Shown piece after piece: positions 15,967 to 23,946 of a stretch of DNA of 40,034 bases. Positions within the stretch are counted from its first letter, which is position 1; every line of letters begins with the position of its first letter. The notes under the pieces are model-generated. The model worked only from the letters and a program-made list of their open reading frames with translations. It ran no database searches and had not been told where the DNA came from. The position numbers were made by a program, and so were the translations under genes. The stretch lies in the NCBI GenBank assembly GCA_964242925.1, contig CAXTBW010000032.1:1-40034 (forward strand). The letters are read 5' to 3'. This DNA is from LMUY01 sp964242925. GTDB lineage: Bacteria; Pseudomonadota; Alphaproteobacteria; Acetobacterales; Acetobacteraceae.

Positions 15967-17358
15967 CTAGGCCGGCCTGTCGAGCGCTACGACGTCGTGC
16001 GTGAGGGTCACCGGGCTGAGCGCCTCCAACGGGCGGGCCCGGGTGCGCGCGCCGAACACGAAGGCGATAACGGCGCAGCCGACCCAGCAGGTCGCGATGT
16101 AGCCGAACACCCAGGTGTAGCCCAGGCCGCCGTAGATCGCGCTGATGATGAATGCGTTGCCCACGTTCGCCACCCGCCCAGCGCCGTAGGCGAATCCTGC
16201 GCCGGCGTTGCGCACCTCGGTCGGGTATTGCTCCGGCGTGTAGGCGTAGCAGATGGACGCGAAAGTCTGGATCAGCATCGCCACGCCGAAGCCGAACGTT
16301 ACGATCAACACCGGCTGCATGGTAAGCCCATACAGCATGCCGCAGCAGGCGATCATGAGCGCCAGGATGGCGATGAGGTTCTTGCGCTCCATCCGTTCCG
16401 ACAGATAGACCGCCAACAGCGTGCCCGGCACTGCGCCGATGTTGATCAGGCTGATGTAGGTCAGGCTTGCGGTGACGGTGATCCCGCTCTTAACCAGCAG
16501 CGTCGGGACCCAGGCCTGGAAACCGTAGAAGCCCAGGGTCTGGGAAATCCAAATGGCCCAGAGCGTCATCGTGCGGCCGATATAGAGGCGCGAGAAAATA
16601 AGCGTGAACGGGACCTTGCCGCCGGGCTCCGTCACGGCGGCGCGGCCATCGGGCGCTGGAAGCACGCCCATTTCGGCGCTGACCTCGCGCTCGATTCGCT
16701 CCAGGGCGAGGTCGGCGTCCCGGAACCTGCCCTGCGCCGCAAGCCAGCGCGGCGACTCCGGGAGCTTGCGGATGAATATCAGCGACACGATGCCGACCGA
16801 GCCCCAGATGAAGATGAGGCGCCATCCTTCTGGCCCGATGGGGACCACGATGCGCGCCAACCAGCCGCAGATCGGCAGGCCGCACAGCCCGATCACCATC
16901 GCCCAGGACTGGAACCGGCCGCGCTTGTCCGGCGGGAAGAACTCGCTGACGATCGTCATCACGACGACGGTGGCGGACGAGATGCCGACGCCGGTCAAAA
17001 AACGCGCGGCAAGCAACAGGGGGAAGTTCGGCGCTAGTCCGTTGAGCAGGGAGAAGACGGAGAAGAAGGTCACCATGGCCATCAGCGACCACTTGCGTCC
17101 GAACCGGTCGGAGATCAGGCCGCCGCTTAGCGCGCCAACGAACATGCCGAGGAAGCCGAGGGACGTTGCGAGCGCGATCTGCGACACCGACAGGCCCCAA
17201 TTGTGGATGAGGGCGGGCGCGGCATACGAGAAGGTGAAGATGTCGCTGCTGTCGAAGAAGAACGCGAGTCCCACGACCAGGAGCAAACGCCGGTGAAAGC
17301 CCGAGATCGGCAGGCGGTCCAACCGCGCCGCGATATCGGCGGTGCCTCCAAGGCTCAT
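15967..17358 (-). CDS. MFS transporter, sugar/metabolite porter type
   Basis: The 463-residue protein has about twelve membrane helices. The loop 2-3 motif is GGLISDRFGRKWSLM (near 79-93), and the middle of the protein carries PESPRWLAAQGRFRDADLALERIE, the loop 6-7 signature of the sugar porter/metabolite:H+ symporter superfamily. FFFDSSDIFTFSYAAPAL in helix 1 resembles aromatic-acid or organic-acid transporters of the AAHS/MHS type, so a carboxylate substrate is plausible. AAGGGGATGCGAG precedes the ATG. A TGTATACA palindrome is located 78 bp upstream of the start, linking it to the GntR regulator. Confidence 0.85.
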   Translation of the reverse strand: MSLGGTADIAARLDRLPISGFHRRLLLVVGLAFFFDSSDIFTFSYAAPALIHNWGLSVSQIALATSLGFLGMFVGALSGGLISDRFGRKWSLMAMVTFFSVFSLLNGLAPNFPLLLAARFLTGVGISSATVVVMTIVSEFFPPDKRGRFQSWAMVIGLCGLPICGWLARIVVPIGPEGWRLIFIWGSVGIVSLIFIRKLPESPRWLAAQGRFRDADLALERIEREVSAEMGVLPAPDGRAAVTEPGGKVPFTLIFSRLYIGRTMTLWAIWISQTLGFYGFQAWVPTLLVKSGITVTASLTYISLINIGAVPGTLLAVYLSERMERKNLIAILALMIACCGMLYGLTMQPVLIVTFGFGVAMLIQTFASICYAYTPEQYPTEVRNAGAGFAYGAGRVANVGNAFIISAIYGGLGYTWVFGYIATCWVGCAVIAFVFGARTRARPLEALSPVTLTHDVVALDRPA

Positions 17359-17754
17359 CTCGCATCCCCTTGCAACGCTGCGCCGACTTCGCGGGCGCTT
17401 GGAATTGAACCGACGCTAAGGTAGCCGTCCGCGCCTGTATACATCAATATGCAGCGGGAACGCCGGGGAGCGCCCTGCCGACGCGCTCGAGGCAAAGTGG
17501 GCAATGCCGACATCCGCGCGGTCGAGACAGGCCAACAGGCGCCAGGTGAGCGGGAATTGCAGCAGCCGCCATCTCATCTTGGACATCGTCGAGTCCTGCA
17601 ATGATCGCGTCTTGCCCGCGTCCTTATGGTCTTGTTCTCATTGTCCGGTCGGCGCGCTGGGGTCACTTCCCATACGGGGCAGCGGCTAGTACGATCCCGA
17701 CCGTAGGCGCAGCGGCAAAGAAATCGCAAGCAAAGCGCCGGGCTCGAGGGAAGG
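17359..17754. other. 396-bp intergenic region between divergent MFS and TPP-enzyme genes
   Basis: The left third holds the MFS promoter region with the TGTATACA site. The rest shows no gene I can support. Short open frames of about 61 codons on each strand (17416-17601 minus, 17504-17689 plus) have no recognisable family, and the minus one would overlap the promoter. The right end carries the ribosome site GAGGGAAGG for the next gene. No riboswitch or strong hairpin is obvious. Confidence 0.6.
17418..17447 (-). promoter_or_regulatory. Possible MFS gene promoter overlapped by a GntR operator
   Basis: On the minus strand TTGATG (complement of 17442-17447) and TACCTT (complement of 17418-17423) lie 18 bp apart. 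The palindrome TGTATACA (17436-17443) overlaps the edge of the -35 element, the position expected for a repressor site. Same 8-mer as in the PrpD/GntR region. Confidence 0.4.
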
Positions 17755-17760
17755 ATGCGC

Positions 17761-19443
17761 ATGACGCGGCAGAAATACGACGTTGGCGACCTGGTCGCCG
17801 ACTTCCTGGCGCAGATCGGCGTCAAGACTTGTTTCGGGATCGTCTCCGTGCACAACGTGCCGATGCTGGACGCGATCGGGCGGCGCAACGCGATCCGCTA
17901 CGTCATGGTGCGCAACGAAATGGGCGGCGCCCACATGGCGGACGGCTATGCGCGCGTCACCGGACAGCTCGGGGTGATGTTCTCCTCCACTGGCCCGGGC
18001 GCGGCCAACACGGTGCCGGGCCTGGCGGAGGCGGAGTTCGCCGGCAGCCCGGTGCTTCACGTCACCGGGCAGACGGCGACGCGGTTCGCCGACCGCGACA
18101 TGGGAACGGTGCACGACCTGCCCGGCCAGTCCGCCATGCTCGGCGCCGTGTGCAAGGCGGTGTTGCGCATCCGCGACGCGACCGAGGCGCTCGGCGTGCT
18201 GACCCGCGCGGCGACCCTCGCGTTGAGCGCGCCCACCGGCCCGGTCACGGTCGAGATCCCGGCCGACGTGCAGCGCAGCGCGCTCCCAAGGCCGGTCGGG
18301 CTCGACCGTCTGACGCTGCCGCTGCCTGCGCCGTTGGCGCCCTCGGAGGCGGCGCTGGACGAGGCGGCTTCCATCCTGCTGCAGGCGCGGCGGCCGATGC
18401 TGTGGCTCGGCAATGGCGCCAAGGGCGCTGCACGGCAGGCCGCCCAACTGATGCGGCTGGGCTTCGGCGCGGTCAGCTCGTGGAACGGCCGCGGCATCGT
18501 GCCGGAGGATCACCCTATGACGTTCGCCGGGCTGCACGGCAACGGTTCGCCGCGCATCCAGGAGTTCTACCGATCCGTCGACGCCATGCTGGTGGTGGGC
18601 TCGCGGTTGCGCGGACACGAGACGATGGAGTTCAGCCTCAAGCTGCCGGCGACGCGCATCCAGGTGGACGTCGACCCGCGAGCAAATGGCCGCACCTACG
18701 ACTGCGCGCGCTTCGTCTGCGGCGATGCGGGCCTGGTGATGGCCGGGCTGGCGGAGCGGCTGGCCGGGCGCATGGCGATCGACCCGGCCTTTCTGGCCGA
18801 CTTCACTGGCGCCCGCGCGGCGGCGATCGCCGACTACATCGAGACGATCGGCCCCTATCGCGACTTTCCCGCAATCATGCGCGACGCCCTGCCGCGCGAC
18901 GCGGTGTGGGTGCGCGACATCACGCTCAGCAACAGCGCGTGGGGCAACCGCATCTTCCCGGTCTACGGCCCGCGCGATGCCATCCACCCGGTCAGCGCGG
19001 CGATCGGGCCTGGCTTGCCGCTGGGCATCGGCGCCGCGATCGGCGCCAACGCGAACGGGGGCCGGCGCAAGGCATTGGCGATGGTGGGCGACGGCGGGTT
19101 CGCGATGAACCAGTCCGAGCTGTGGACCGCGGTGCAGGAACGCGCGGAACTGATCGTCATGGTGATGAACGACCGCGGTTACGGCGTGATCCGCCACATC
19201 CAGGGCGCATTGCAGGACGGCCGCATGTTCTTCGACGACCTGGCGGGCCCGGACTTCTGCAAGCTGGCCGCGCTGGCGGGCATGCCGGCGTTCAAGGTGT
19301 CGGCTGCGGAGGACCTGGCAGGCGCCGTCGCTGCTGCGCTGGCAGTCAGCGGGCCGGCGCTGATCGAGGTGGACATGGTCGCGATCGGGCCGTTTCCGCC
19401 CTACGCGCCGTACAGTCAGATGGGGATCTATGCGCGCGCATGA
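17761..19443 (+). CDS. Thiamine diphosphate-dependent enzyme, acetolactate synthase-like
   Basis: The 560-residue protein has the three-domain layout of the acetolactate synthase/benzoylformate decarboxylase superfamily. The catalytic Glu is Glu53 in RNEMGGAHMADGYAR. The central FAD/nucleotide-like domain follows (about 190-330), and the ThDP/Mg motif begins at GDGGFAMNQSELWTA (443) and ends with MNDRGYG about 30 residues later. Substrate cannot be told from sequence; candidates are decarboxylation or ligation of 2-oxo acids. An adjacent small regulatory subunit (ilvH) is absent, so housekeeping acetolactate synthase is unlikely. ATG 17761 is better spaced from GAGGGAAGG than the ATG at 17755. 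It may act on the substrate of the neighbouring MFS porter, but it has no TGTATACA site. Confidence 0.85.
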   Translation: MTRQKYDVGDLVADFLAQIGVKTCFGIVSVHNVPMLDAIGRRNAIRYVMVRNEMGGAHMADGYARVTGQLGVMFSSTGPGAANTVPGLAEAEFAGSPVLHVTGQTATRFADRDMGTVHDLPGQSAMLGAVCKAVLRIRDATEALGVLTRAATLALSAPTGPVTVEIPADVQRSALPRPVGLDRLTLPLPAPLAPSEAALDEAASILLQARRPMLWLGNGAKGAARQAAQLMRLGFGAVSSWNGRGIVPEDHPMTFAGLHGNGSPRIQEFYRSVDAMLVVGSRLRGHETMEFSLKLPATRIQVDVDPRANGRTYDCARFVCGDAGLVMAGLAERLAGRMAIDPAFLADFTGARAAAIADYIETIGPYRDFPAIMRDALPRDAVWVRDITLSNSAWGNRIFPVYGPRDAIHPVSAAIGPGLPLGIGAAIGANANGGRRKALAMVGDGGFAMNQSELWTAVQERAELIVMVMNDRGYGVIRHIQGALQDGRMFFDDLAGPDFCKLAALAGMPAFKVSAAEDLAGAVAAALAVSGPALIEVDMVAIGPFPPYAPYSQMGIYARA

Positions 19444-19485
19444 GCCTGTGCACGGGGCGCACGCTTATGCCACAGAGGCCAACAT

Positions 19486-19584
19486 CGTCATTGCGAGGAG
19501 CGCTTGCGATGCGGCAATCCAGCCGCCAGTGCGTACGCGTCGCCCTGGCTCGCCACCCCGCCAAGCGGCGGCTCGCGATGACGG
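19486..19584. repeat. About 100-bp inverted-arm repeat (family G, copy 1)
   Basis: CGTCATTGCGAGGAGCG with GCGGCAATCCAG on the left pairs imperfectly with CTCGCGATGACGG on the right. This is the widespread proteobacterial 'cattgcgagg...gcaatcc' type of dispersed element. A second copy is at 25671. Confidence 0.8.
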
Positions 19585-19681
19585 ACGATTTTTTCGGCTG
19601 CCGATATCAGCCGATTAGCCGTATGGTGGGCCGCAGGCTGCCGCTGAACGAATATGAGCAGCCAATCAAGGGAGTGCGCGA

Positions 19682-20095
19682 ATGAGCCGCCACGTTGTTG
19701 CGCCCACGCAGGACGTGCCGCCGGGCGCGCGCAAGCTATTCACAATCAAGGGCCGTCCTATCGCGATCTTCAACCTCGAAGGGTCGTATTTCGGGCTGCT
19801 GAACCGCTGCCCGCATCAGGGCGGCTCGCTGTGCGACGGGCAGATCACCGGGCTGCTGGAGTCGCCGTCGCCCGGCGAGTACGTCTATTCGCGCACGGGC
19901 GAGATCCTGAAATGCCCGTGGCACGGCTGGGAGTTCGACATCCGCACCGGCCAATCCTACTGCGACCCGGAGCGCATCCGCACCAAGTCTTACAACGTGG
20001 AGTCCAAGCCCGGCGCCACCGTGGTGGAAGGTCCCTACGTGGCGGAGACGATCCCGGTGCGGGTCGAGGAAGACTACATCGTCGTGGACGTCTGA
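19682..20095 (+). CDS. Rieske [2Fe-2S] ferredoxin-like protein
   Basis: The 137-residue protein is a single Rieske domain. The cluster ligands are Cys43 and His45 in CPHQG and Cys78 and His81 in CPWHGWEF. No oxygenase catalytic domain is attached, so it should act as an electron carrier or as a small subunit of an oxygenase whose other parts are not in the window. The insertion between the two ligand pairs (51-77) is longer than in simple ferredoxins. GGGAG precedes the ATG. Its 3' end overlaps the convergent PLP-enzyme gene by 22 bp. Confidence 0.85.
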   Translation: MSRHVVAPTQDVPPGARKLFTIKGRPIAIFNLEGSYFGLLNRCPHQGGSLCDGQITGLLESPSPGEYVYSRTGEILKCPWHGWEFDIRTGQSYCDPERIRTKSYNVESKPGATVVEGPYVAETIPVRVEEDYIVVDV

Positions 20096-21015
20096 CGCAG
20101 GTCCGTGTTGCCGCCGCACACCAGCACGGCCACCCGCTCCCCCGCCGCCGGACGATAGCCGCCGCCCAGCAGCGCCGCGAACGCCGCCGCGCCCCCCGGT
20201 TCCGCCACGACCCGCAAGCCGGACCACAGCGCGGCCTGCGCGCGCCGGATGTCGTCGTCGGACACCAGCGCCACCTCCGGCGCGACATGGGCGCGCGCGA
20301 TCGGGAACATCAGCGCGCCGACCCGGCGCGGCGCCAGGCTGTCCGCCGCAATGCCGCCCGCCGGCGCATCCACCGGCGCGCCCGCGGCGAACGCGTCGCG
20401 CAAGGTGGGCGCGCCGTCCGACTCCACGGCCACGATTCTGACGCGCCCGGCGCACCATGCCGCGATCCCGCCGATCAGCCCGCCGCCGCCAACCGCCACC
20501 AGCAGCGTGTCTATATTCGGTGCGTCCGCTTCCAGCTCCAGCCCGACGCTGCCCTGGCCCAGCAGCGTCTCCGCCTGGTCGTAGGCATGCACGGCCATGG
20601 CGCCCGTCTCGGCGACGTGGCGCTCGCTGGCCGCCAAGGCGTCGGCATACCGCTCGCCGGTGATCACCAGGTTGGCGCCGTACGCCCGGATGCGGTCGAG
20701 CTTGGCCGCCGCGGTGATGCCGGGCACGAAGATCGTCGCGGGCACGCCCAGGCGCGACGCGGCATAGGCCACCGCGGCGCCATGGTTGCCGCCCGATGCC
20801 GCCACCACGCCGGACGCGGGCGCGTCGCGCAGCAGCAGGTTCGCGAACGCCCCGCGCGCCTTGAACGAGCCGGAATGCTGCAACAGCTCCAGCTTGAACA
20901 ACAGCGGACCCGGCGGCAGACCGAAATCCGCCCCGTCGGCGGTGATCAGCGGCGTGCGGCGAATATGCGGGCGGATCACCCGCTCGGTGGCGGCGATCCC
21001 CTCGCGCGTGACCAC
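20074..21015 (-). CDS. Serine/threonine dehydratase-type PLP enzyme
   Basis: The 313-residue protein is a fold type II PLP enzyme. The Schiff-base Lys52 lies in QHSGSFKARGA, the substrate loop is SGGNHGAAVAYAA (74-86), and the phosphate-binding glycine loop is GGGGLIGG (176-183). The length and lack of an ACT domain fit catabolic serine/threonine dehydratase or racemase-type proteins rather than biosynthetic IlvA. It starts at GTG 21015, 3 bp after the amidohydrolase stop, so the pair form an operon. Possible role: deamination of a hydroxy-amino acid released by the upstream hydrolase (inference). Confidence 0.85.
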   Translation of the reverse strand: MVTREGIAATERVIRPHIRRTPLITADGADFGLPPGPLLFKLELLQHSGSFKARGAFANLLLRDAPASGVVAASGGNHGAAVAYAASRLGVPATIFVPGITAAAKLDRIRAYGANLVITGERYADALAASERHVAETGAMAVHAYDQAETLLGQGSVGLELEADAPNIDTLLVAVGGGGLIGGIAAWCAGRVRIVAVESDGAPTLRDAFAAGAPVDAPAGGIAADSLAPRRVGALMFPIARAHVAPEVALVSDDDIRRAQAALWSGLRVVAEPGGAAAFAALLGGGYRPAAGERVAVLVCGGNTDLRQTSTTM

Positions 21016-21018
21016 GCG

Positions 21019-22296
21019 CTACGCCGCGACCGCGACCGGCAGGATGGACGCCACGGCATCGAACCGCCGCCCGGCGCGCAGGCAGAAACTCGGCTGCAAC
21101 AGCCGCTCTGCGACCACCGTGTTGGCGTCGTTGTCGCGCAATGCGAACCGGCCGCGCAAATCGTCCAGCACCGACACGTCCGCCTCGCGGCCCACCGCCA
21201 GCGAGCCGATCAGGTCCGAGCGCCCGATCATCTCCGCCGGGTGGCTGGTCACCATCGGAACCACCTGCTCCAGCGGCAGGCCGAGCGCCATCATGCTGCT
21301 CATCGCCTGCGTCAGGCTGAACTTGGCCTGCCCCATGAACGGGTGGTTCTCGTCATCCGGGTGCTCGCCCGGCGTGCCTGCGGGGGGCGGCACATGGGTG
21401 TTGTAGCCGTGCATGTCCGCGCCCAGCGTGTAGGGCACGATCCCGGCGGCGATCGCCTTGCGCGCCAGCCGGTACGAGAAGTGGCTGCCGTGGCCCACGT
21501 CCACGCGCAGCCCGCGGTCCAGCGCCGCCTGGATCACCGCGTGGACCTCGCCCGCCTCGTTGACGAAGCCGCCGGGGTGCTTGGTGAACGGGTGCGCCAG
21601 GATGTCGCCCTTGCGCAGCAGCGGGATCACCCGTTCCAGGATGGTGTCGACGTCCTCGCCGTTCGTGCCGCTTTCCGGCAGGCCCCAGAGCTGGCCGAAA
21701 TGCACGTAGACGGGGAGGTCCGCCTCGCGGCCGATCTGCGCCGCCATCTCGATCACGCGGATGCCCCAGCGCGCGAAGCCGCCGATCTCGGCGTGCGCCT
21801 TGATGCCGCGCACCAGGTCCGGGTTGGCGCGCGCGGCGGCCACGGTGGCGGCGACGTCCACGCCCTCGGGGCTGTACAGCTGCGGGTAGTAGTGGCCCTC
21901 CAACCCGCCGACCACGTAGGCGGACAGGAAGGCGAACACCCGCGTGCTGGCCGGCTCGGCGCAGAAATGGCGGAAGCCAGGCAGCGTCATGCAGCTCGGC
22001 CCGCCCTGGTCGATGACCGTGGTGACGCCGGATTGGACGCCCACCAAGTCAGCCGACAGGCCGAACCGGCCGGTGACGTATTGGTAGACGTGCGCGTGCG
22101 TGTCGATCATGCCGGGCAGCACCAGCTTGCCGGCCACGTCCACCACCTGCGCGCGGGCGCCGGCCTGCAGCCCCGGCCCGACGGCGGCGATGCGGCCCTC
22201 GCTGACGTGCACGTCCATCACACGGTCGAGCCCGCTCGCCGGGCAGATGACGCGGCCGCCGCGCAGCAGGGTGTCATGGAGGGGGACGACAGGCAT
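21019..22296 (-). CDS. Amidohydrolase family metal-dependent hydrolase
   Basis: The 425-residue protein is an amidohydrolase-superfamily enzyme related to dihydroorotase, N-acetyl-glucosamine-6-phosphate deacetylase-like and Atu3266-type deacetylases. Visible metal ligands are His67 and His69 in GMIDTHAHV, the likely carboxylated Lys166 in GIKAHAEIGG, His199 in YVHFG, His235 in DILAHPF and Asp294 in TLGADMHG, giving a binuclear site. N- and C-terminal strands form the usual beta-sandwich (GRVICPASG..., ADVSVLDD). It presumably hydrolyses an amide, ester or cyclic imide. AGGAG lies 9 nt before the ATG. It is divergent from the DUF1989 pair. Confidence 0.85.
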   Translation of the reverse strand: MPVVPLHDTLLRGGRVICPASGLDRVMDVHVSEGRIAAVGPGLQAGARAQVVDVAGKLVLPGMIDTHAHVYQYVTGRFGLSADLVGVQSGVTTVIDQGGPSCMTLPGFRHFCAEPASTRVFAFLSAYVVGGLEGHYYPQLYSPEGVDVAATVAAARANPDLVRGIKAHAEIGGFARWGIRVIEMAAQIGREADLPVYVHFGQLWGLPESGTNGEDVDTILERVIPLLRKGDILAHPFTKHPGGFVNEAGEVHAVIQAALDRGLRVDVGHGSHFSYRLARKAIAAGIVPYTLGADMHGYNTHVPPPAGTPGEHPDDENHPFMGQAKFSLTQAMSSMMALGLPLEQVVPMVTSHPAEMIGRSDLIGSLAVGREADVSVLDDLRGRFALRDNDANTVVAERLLQPSFCLRAGRRFDAVASILPVAVAA

Positions 22297-22348
22297 GATC
22301 TTTGCTCCTCACCAGCGGCGGCGCCACGATACCGCCCGTCGCCAGGCC

Positions 22349-22390
22349 ATATCAACAAGGCGGCGGCCGATATCAACAAGGAGGCGATTT
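22349..22390 (+). repeat. 21-bp direct repeat containing the DUF1989 ribosome site
   Basis: ATATCAACAAGG occurs at 22349 and again at 22370, followed by CGGCGGCCG and AGGCGATTT respectively. The second copy's AAGGAGG is the ribosome-binding site 5 nt before the TTG start at 22390. The period of 21 bp is two helical turns, which would suit an operator or a duplicated leader. Confidence 0.6.
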
Positions 22391-23145
22391 TGACTCAGCT
22401 GGACGACCTGCCGCCCGAGGAGCACCGCCGCCGCTACGACGCGCTGCTCGCCGGCGCCCGGCAACGCGCGGATCTGCCGATGCCGCCCCCCGCCGCGCTG
22501 GCGGAGGCGGCCGTGCTCACCCGGGAGACCATCCCGGGCGGCTGGTATCACACGTTGCGCCTGCGCCGCGGCGAGGCGTTGCGCCTGATGAACACGCACG
22601 GGACGGAGGGGGTGTCGCTGCTGTTCTGGAACGCGCGCGACCCTTCGGAGCGGTTCAACGCCGCCGACACGATGAAGGTGCAGTGGACGGCGCGCATCCG
22701 CGGCGGACGGGTGCTGCTGACGGACATGGGCCGGGTCGGCGCGACCATCATCGGCGACAGTTGCGGCTGGCACGATGCGCTGCTGGGCGGCAGCATCCAA
22801 GGGGTGCGCAACAGCCGGGACAACTTCCTGCTCGCCGCGGGCAAGCACGGGCTGGACGCGCGCGACGTGCCGCCGTGCATCACGTTCTTCGCGGGGGTGC
22901 AGACGGACGAAGCCGGCGCGCTGCGGTGGCGCCCGGGGGTCACGCGGGCGGGCGACGCGGTGGATCTGCTCGCCGCCATGGACCTGCTGGTCGCGGTGTC
23001 GAACTGCCCGCACTCGCTGGCCGGCGGCGCCGCGCAACCGGTCGACGTCATGACGTGGCGCCCGTCGGCCGGCGCCGATGCGGGGGCGCGCGCCGCCGGG
23101 CCGGAGGCCGCCCGCGCGTTCGAGAACACCGAGCGCGCGGCATGA
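22390..23145 (+). CDS. DUF1989/urea carboxylase-associated family protein, subunit 1
   Basis: The 251-residue protein belongs to DUF1989. Conserved blocks are GWYHTLRLRRGEALRLMNTHGTEGVSLLFWNA near 51-82, the metal/active-site block IGDSCGWHDALLGG at 121-134 (Cys125, His128), CITFFAGV near 163, and VSNCPHSLAGG at 203-213. In organisms with urea or guanidine carboxylase clusters, paired proteins of this family form carboxyguanidine deiminase (CgdAB). The TTG start is supported by AAGGAGG. The stop overlaps the next start as ATGA, so the two subunits are translationally coupled. No carboxylase is present here, so the substrate may differ. Confidence 0.85.
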   Translation: MTQLDDLPPEEHRRRYDALLAGARQRADLPMPPPAALAEAAVLTRETIPGGWYHTLRLRRGEALRLMNTHGTEGVSLLFWNARDPSERFNAADTMKVQWTARIRGGRVLLTDMGRVGATIIGDSCGWHDALLGGSIQGVRNSRDNFLLAAGKHGLDARDVPPCITFFAGVQTDEAGALRWRPGVTRAGDAVDLLAAMDLLVAVSNCPHSLAGGAAQPVDVMTWRPSAGADAGARAAGPEAARAFENTERAA

Positions 23146-23768
23146 TCCGGCTCGATGCGGTGGTGGCCGCGCGCCGCCCCTGGTCCGCCGCGGTGCGCGC
23201 CGGCGAGGTGCTGCGGATCATCGACCTGCACGGCCAGCAGGCGGTCGATGCCCTGATCTACGCGCAGCCGGACACGTCCGAGCGGTATTCCATGCAGGAC
23301 ACGCTGCTGGCGGCCGGGTCGCCGTATCTGGGGCTGGGCGCGGCGCTGCAGTCGAACCGTGGGCGCACGCTGATGACCATCGTGGGCGACAGCTGCGGCG
23401 GGCACGACACCGTCGCCGGCTGCTGCAGTTGCGAGAGCAACACGGTGCGCTTCGGGCATGACACCCGCTACATGCACGCCTGCCGGGAGAACTTCATCGT
23501 CGAGTTGGCGCGGCACGGCTTGTCCAAGCGGGACATCGTGCCGAACCTGAACTTCTTCATGAACGTGCCGATCACGCCGGATGGCGAGTTGGTGGTGACG
23601 GACGGGGTCTCGTCCCCCGGCGGCAGCGTGGATTTGCGCGCGGAGGCCGACGTGCTGGTGGTGCTGTCGAACTGCCCGCAGCTGAACAACCCGTGCAACG
23701 CGTTCATGCCGACGCCTATCCGGGTGCTGATCGGGGATGGCACAAGCTTTGCTGACGCAACGACATGA
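23142..23768 (+). CDS. DUF1989/urea carboxylase-associated family protein, subunit 2
   Basis: The 208-residue protein is the second DUF1989 member. It carries VGDSCGGHDTVAGCCSC at 81-97 (Cys85, His88, then a Cys cluster at 94, 95, 97), LNFFMNVP at 136-143, SSPGGSVDLRAEADVLVVLSNCPQ at 157-180, and NPCNAFMPTPIRV at 183-195, all standard for urea carboxylase-associated proteins. It overlaps subunit 1 by four bases and probably forms a heteromer with it. After the stop there is a family F repeat before the nitroreductase. Confidence 0.88.
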   Translation: MIRLDAVVAARRPWSAAVRAGEVLRIIDLHGQQAVDALIYAQPDTSERYSMQDTLLAAGSPYLGLGAALQSNRGRTLMTIVGDSCGGHDTVAGCCSCESNTVRFGHDTRYMHACRENFIVELARHGLSKRDIVPNLNFFMNVPITPDGELVVTDGVSSPGGSVDLRAEADVLVVLSNCPQLNNPCNAFMPTPIRVLIGDGTSFADATT

Positions 23769-23788
23769 GCGGCTTACCCACCCCCCAA

Positions 23789-23932
23789 CCGTCATGCCCG
23801 GGCTTGACCCGGGCGCCCACGGGCTGCGAGCGCACTTGGCGACGCAAGTGCTGGGGGGACCGGGCGCCAAACCGGGTGGTCGTGTGCGAGTGGGGCCGCG
23901 TGGGTGCCCGGGTCAAGCCCGGGCAGGACAGG
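23789..23932. repeat. About 144-bp inverted-arm repeat (family F, copy 3)
   Basis: The left arm is CCGTCATGCCCGGGCTTGAC and the right arm ends GTCAAGCCCGGGCAGGACAGG, near-perfect reverse complements; the inner GCGCCCACGG pairs with CCGCGTGGGTGCCC. The core differs from the other copies. Unlike the other three copies it lies between co-directional genes. Confidence 0.88.
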
Positions 23933-23946
23933 AACGCGAGGGCCCT

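Noticed and set aside
17416..17601. 61-codon minus-strand frame in the MFS/ThDP intergenic region
   Set aside because: No ribosome site or family, and it overlaps the likely MFS promoter and TGTATACA operator.
22297..22389. Guanidine riboswitch before the DUF1989 pair
   Set aside because: The 93-bp gap has no recognisable guanidine-I/II/III features, only the 21-bp duplication; a covariance-model search would be needed to be certain.
19654..23145. Very long open frame of about 1160 codons on the plus strand
   Set aside because: It runs out of frame through the Rieske gene and antisense to the dehydratase and amidohydrolase; only its last 251 codons, from TTG 22390, are a recognisable protein. 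Long stop-free shadow frames are expected at this GC content.
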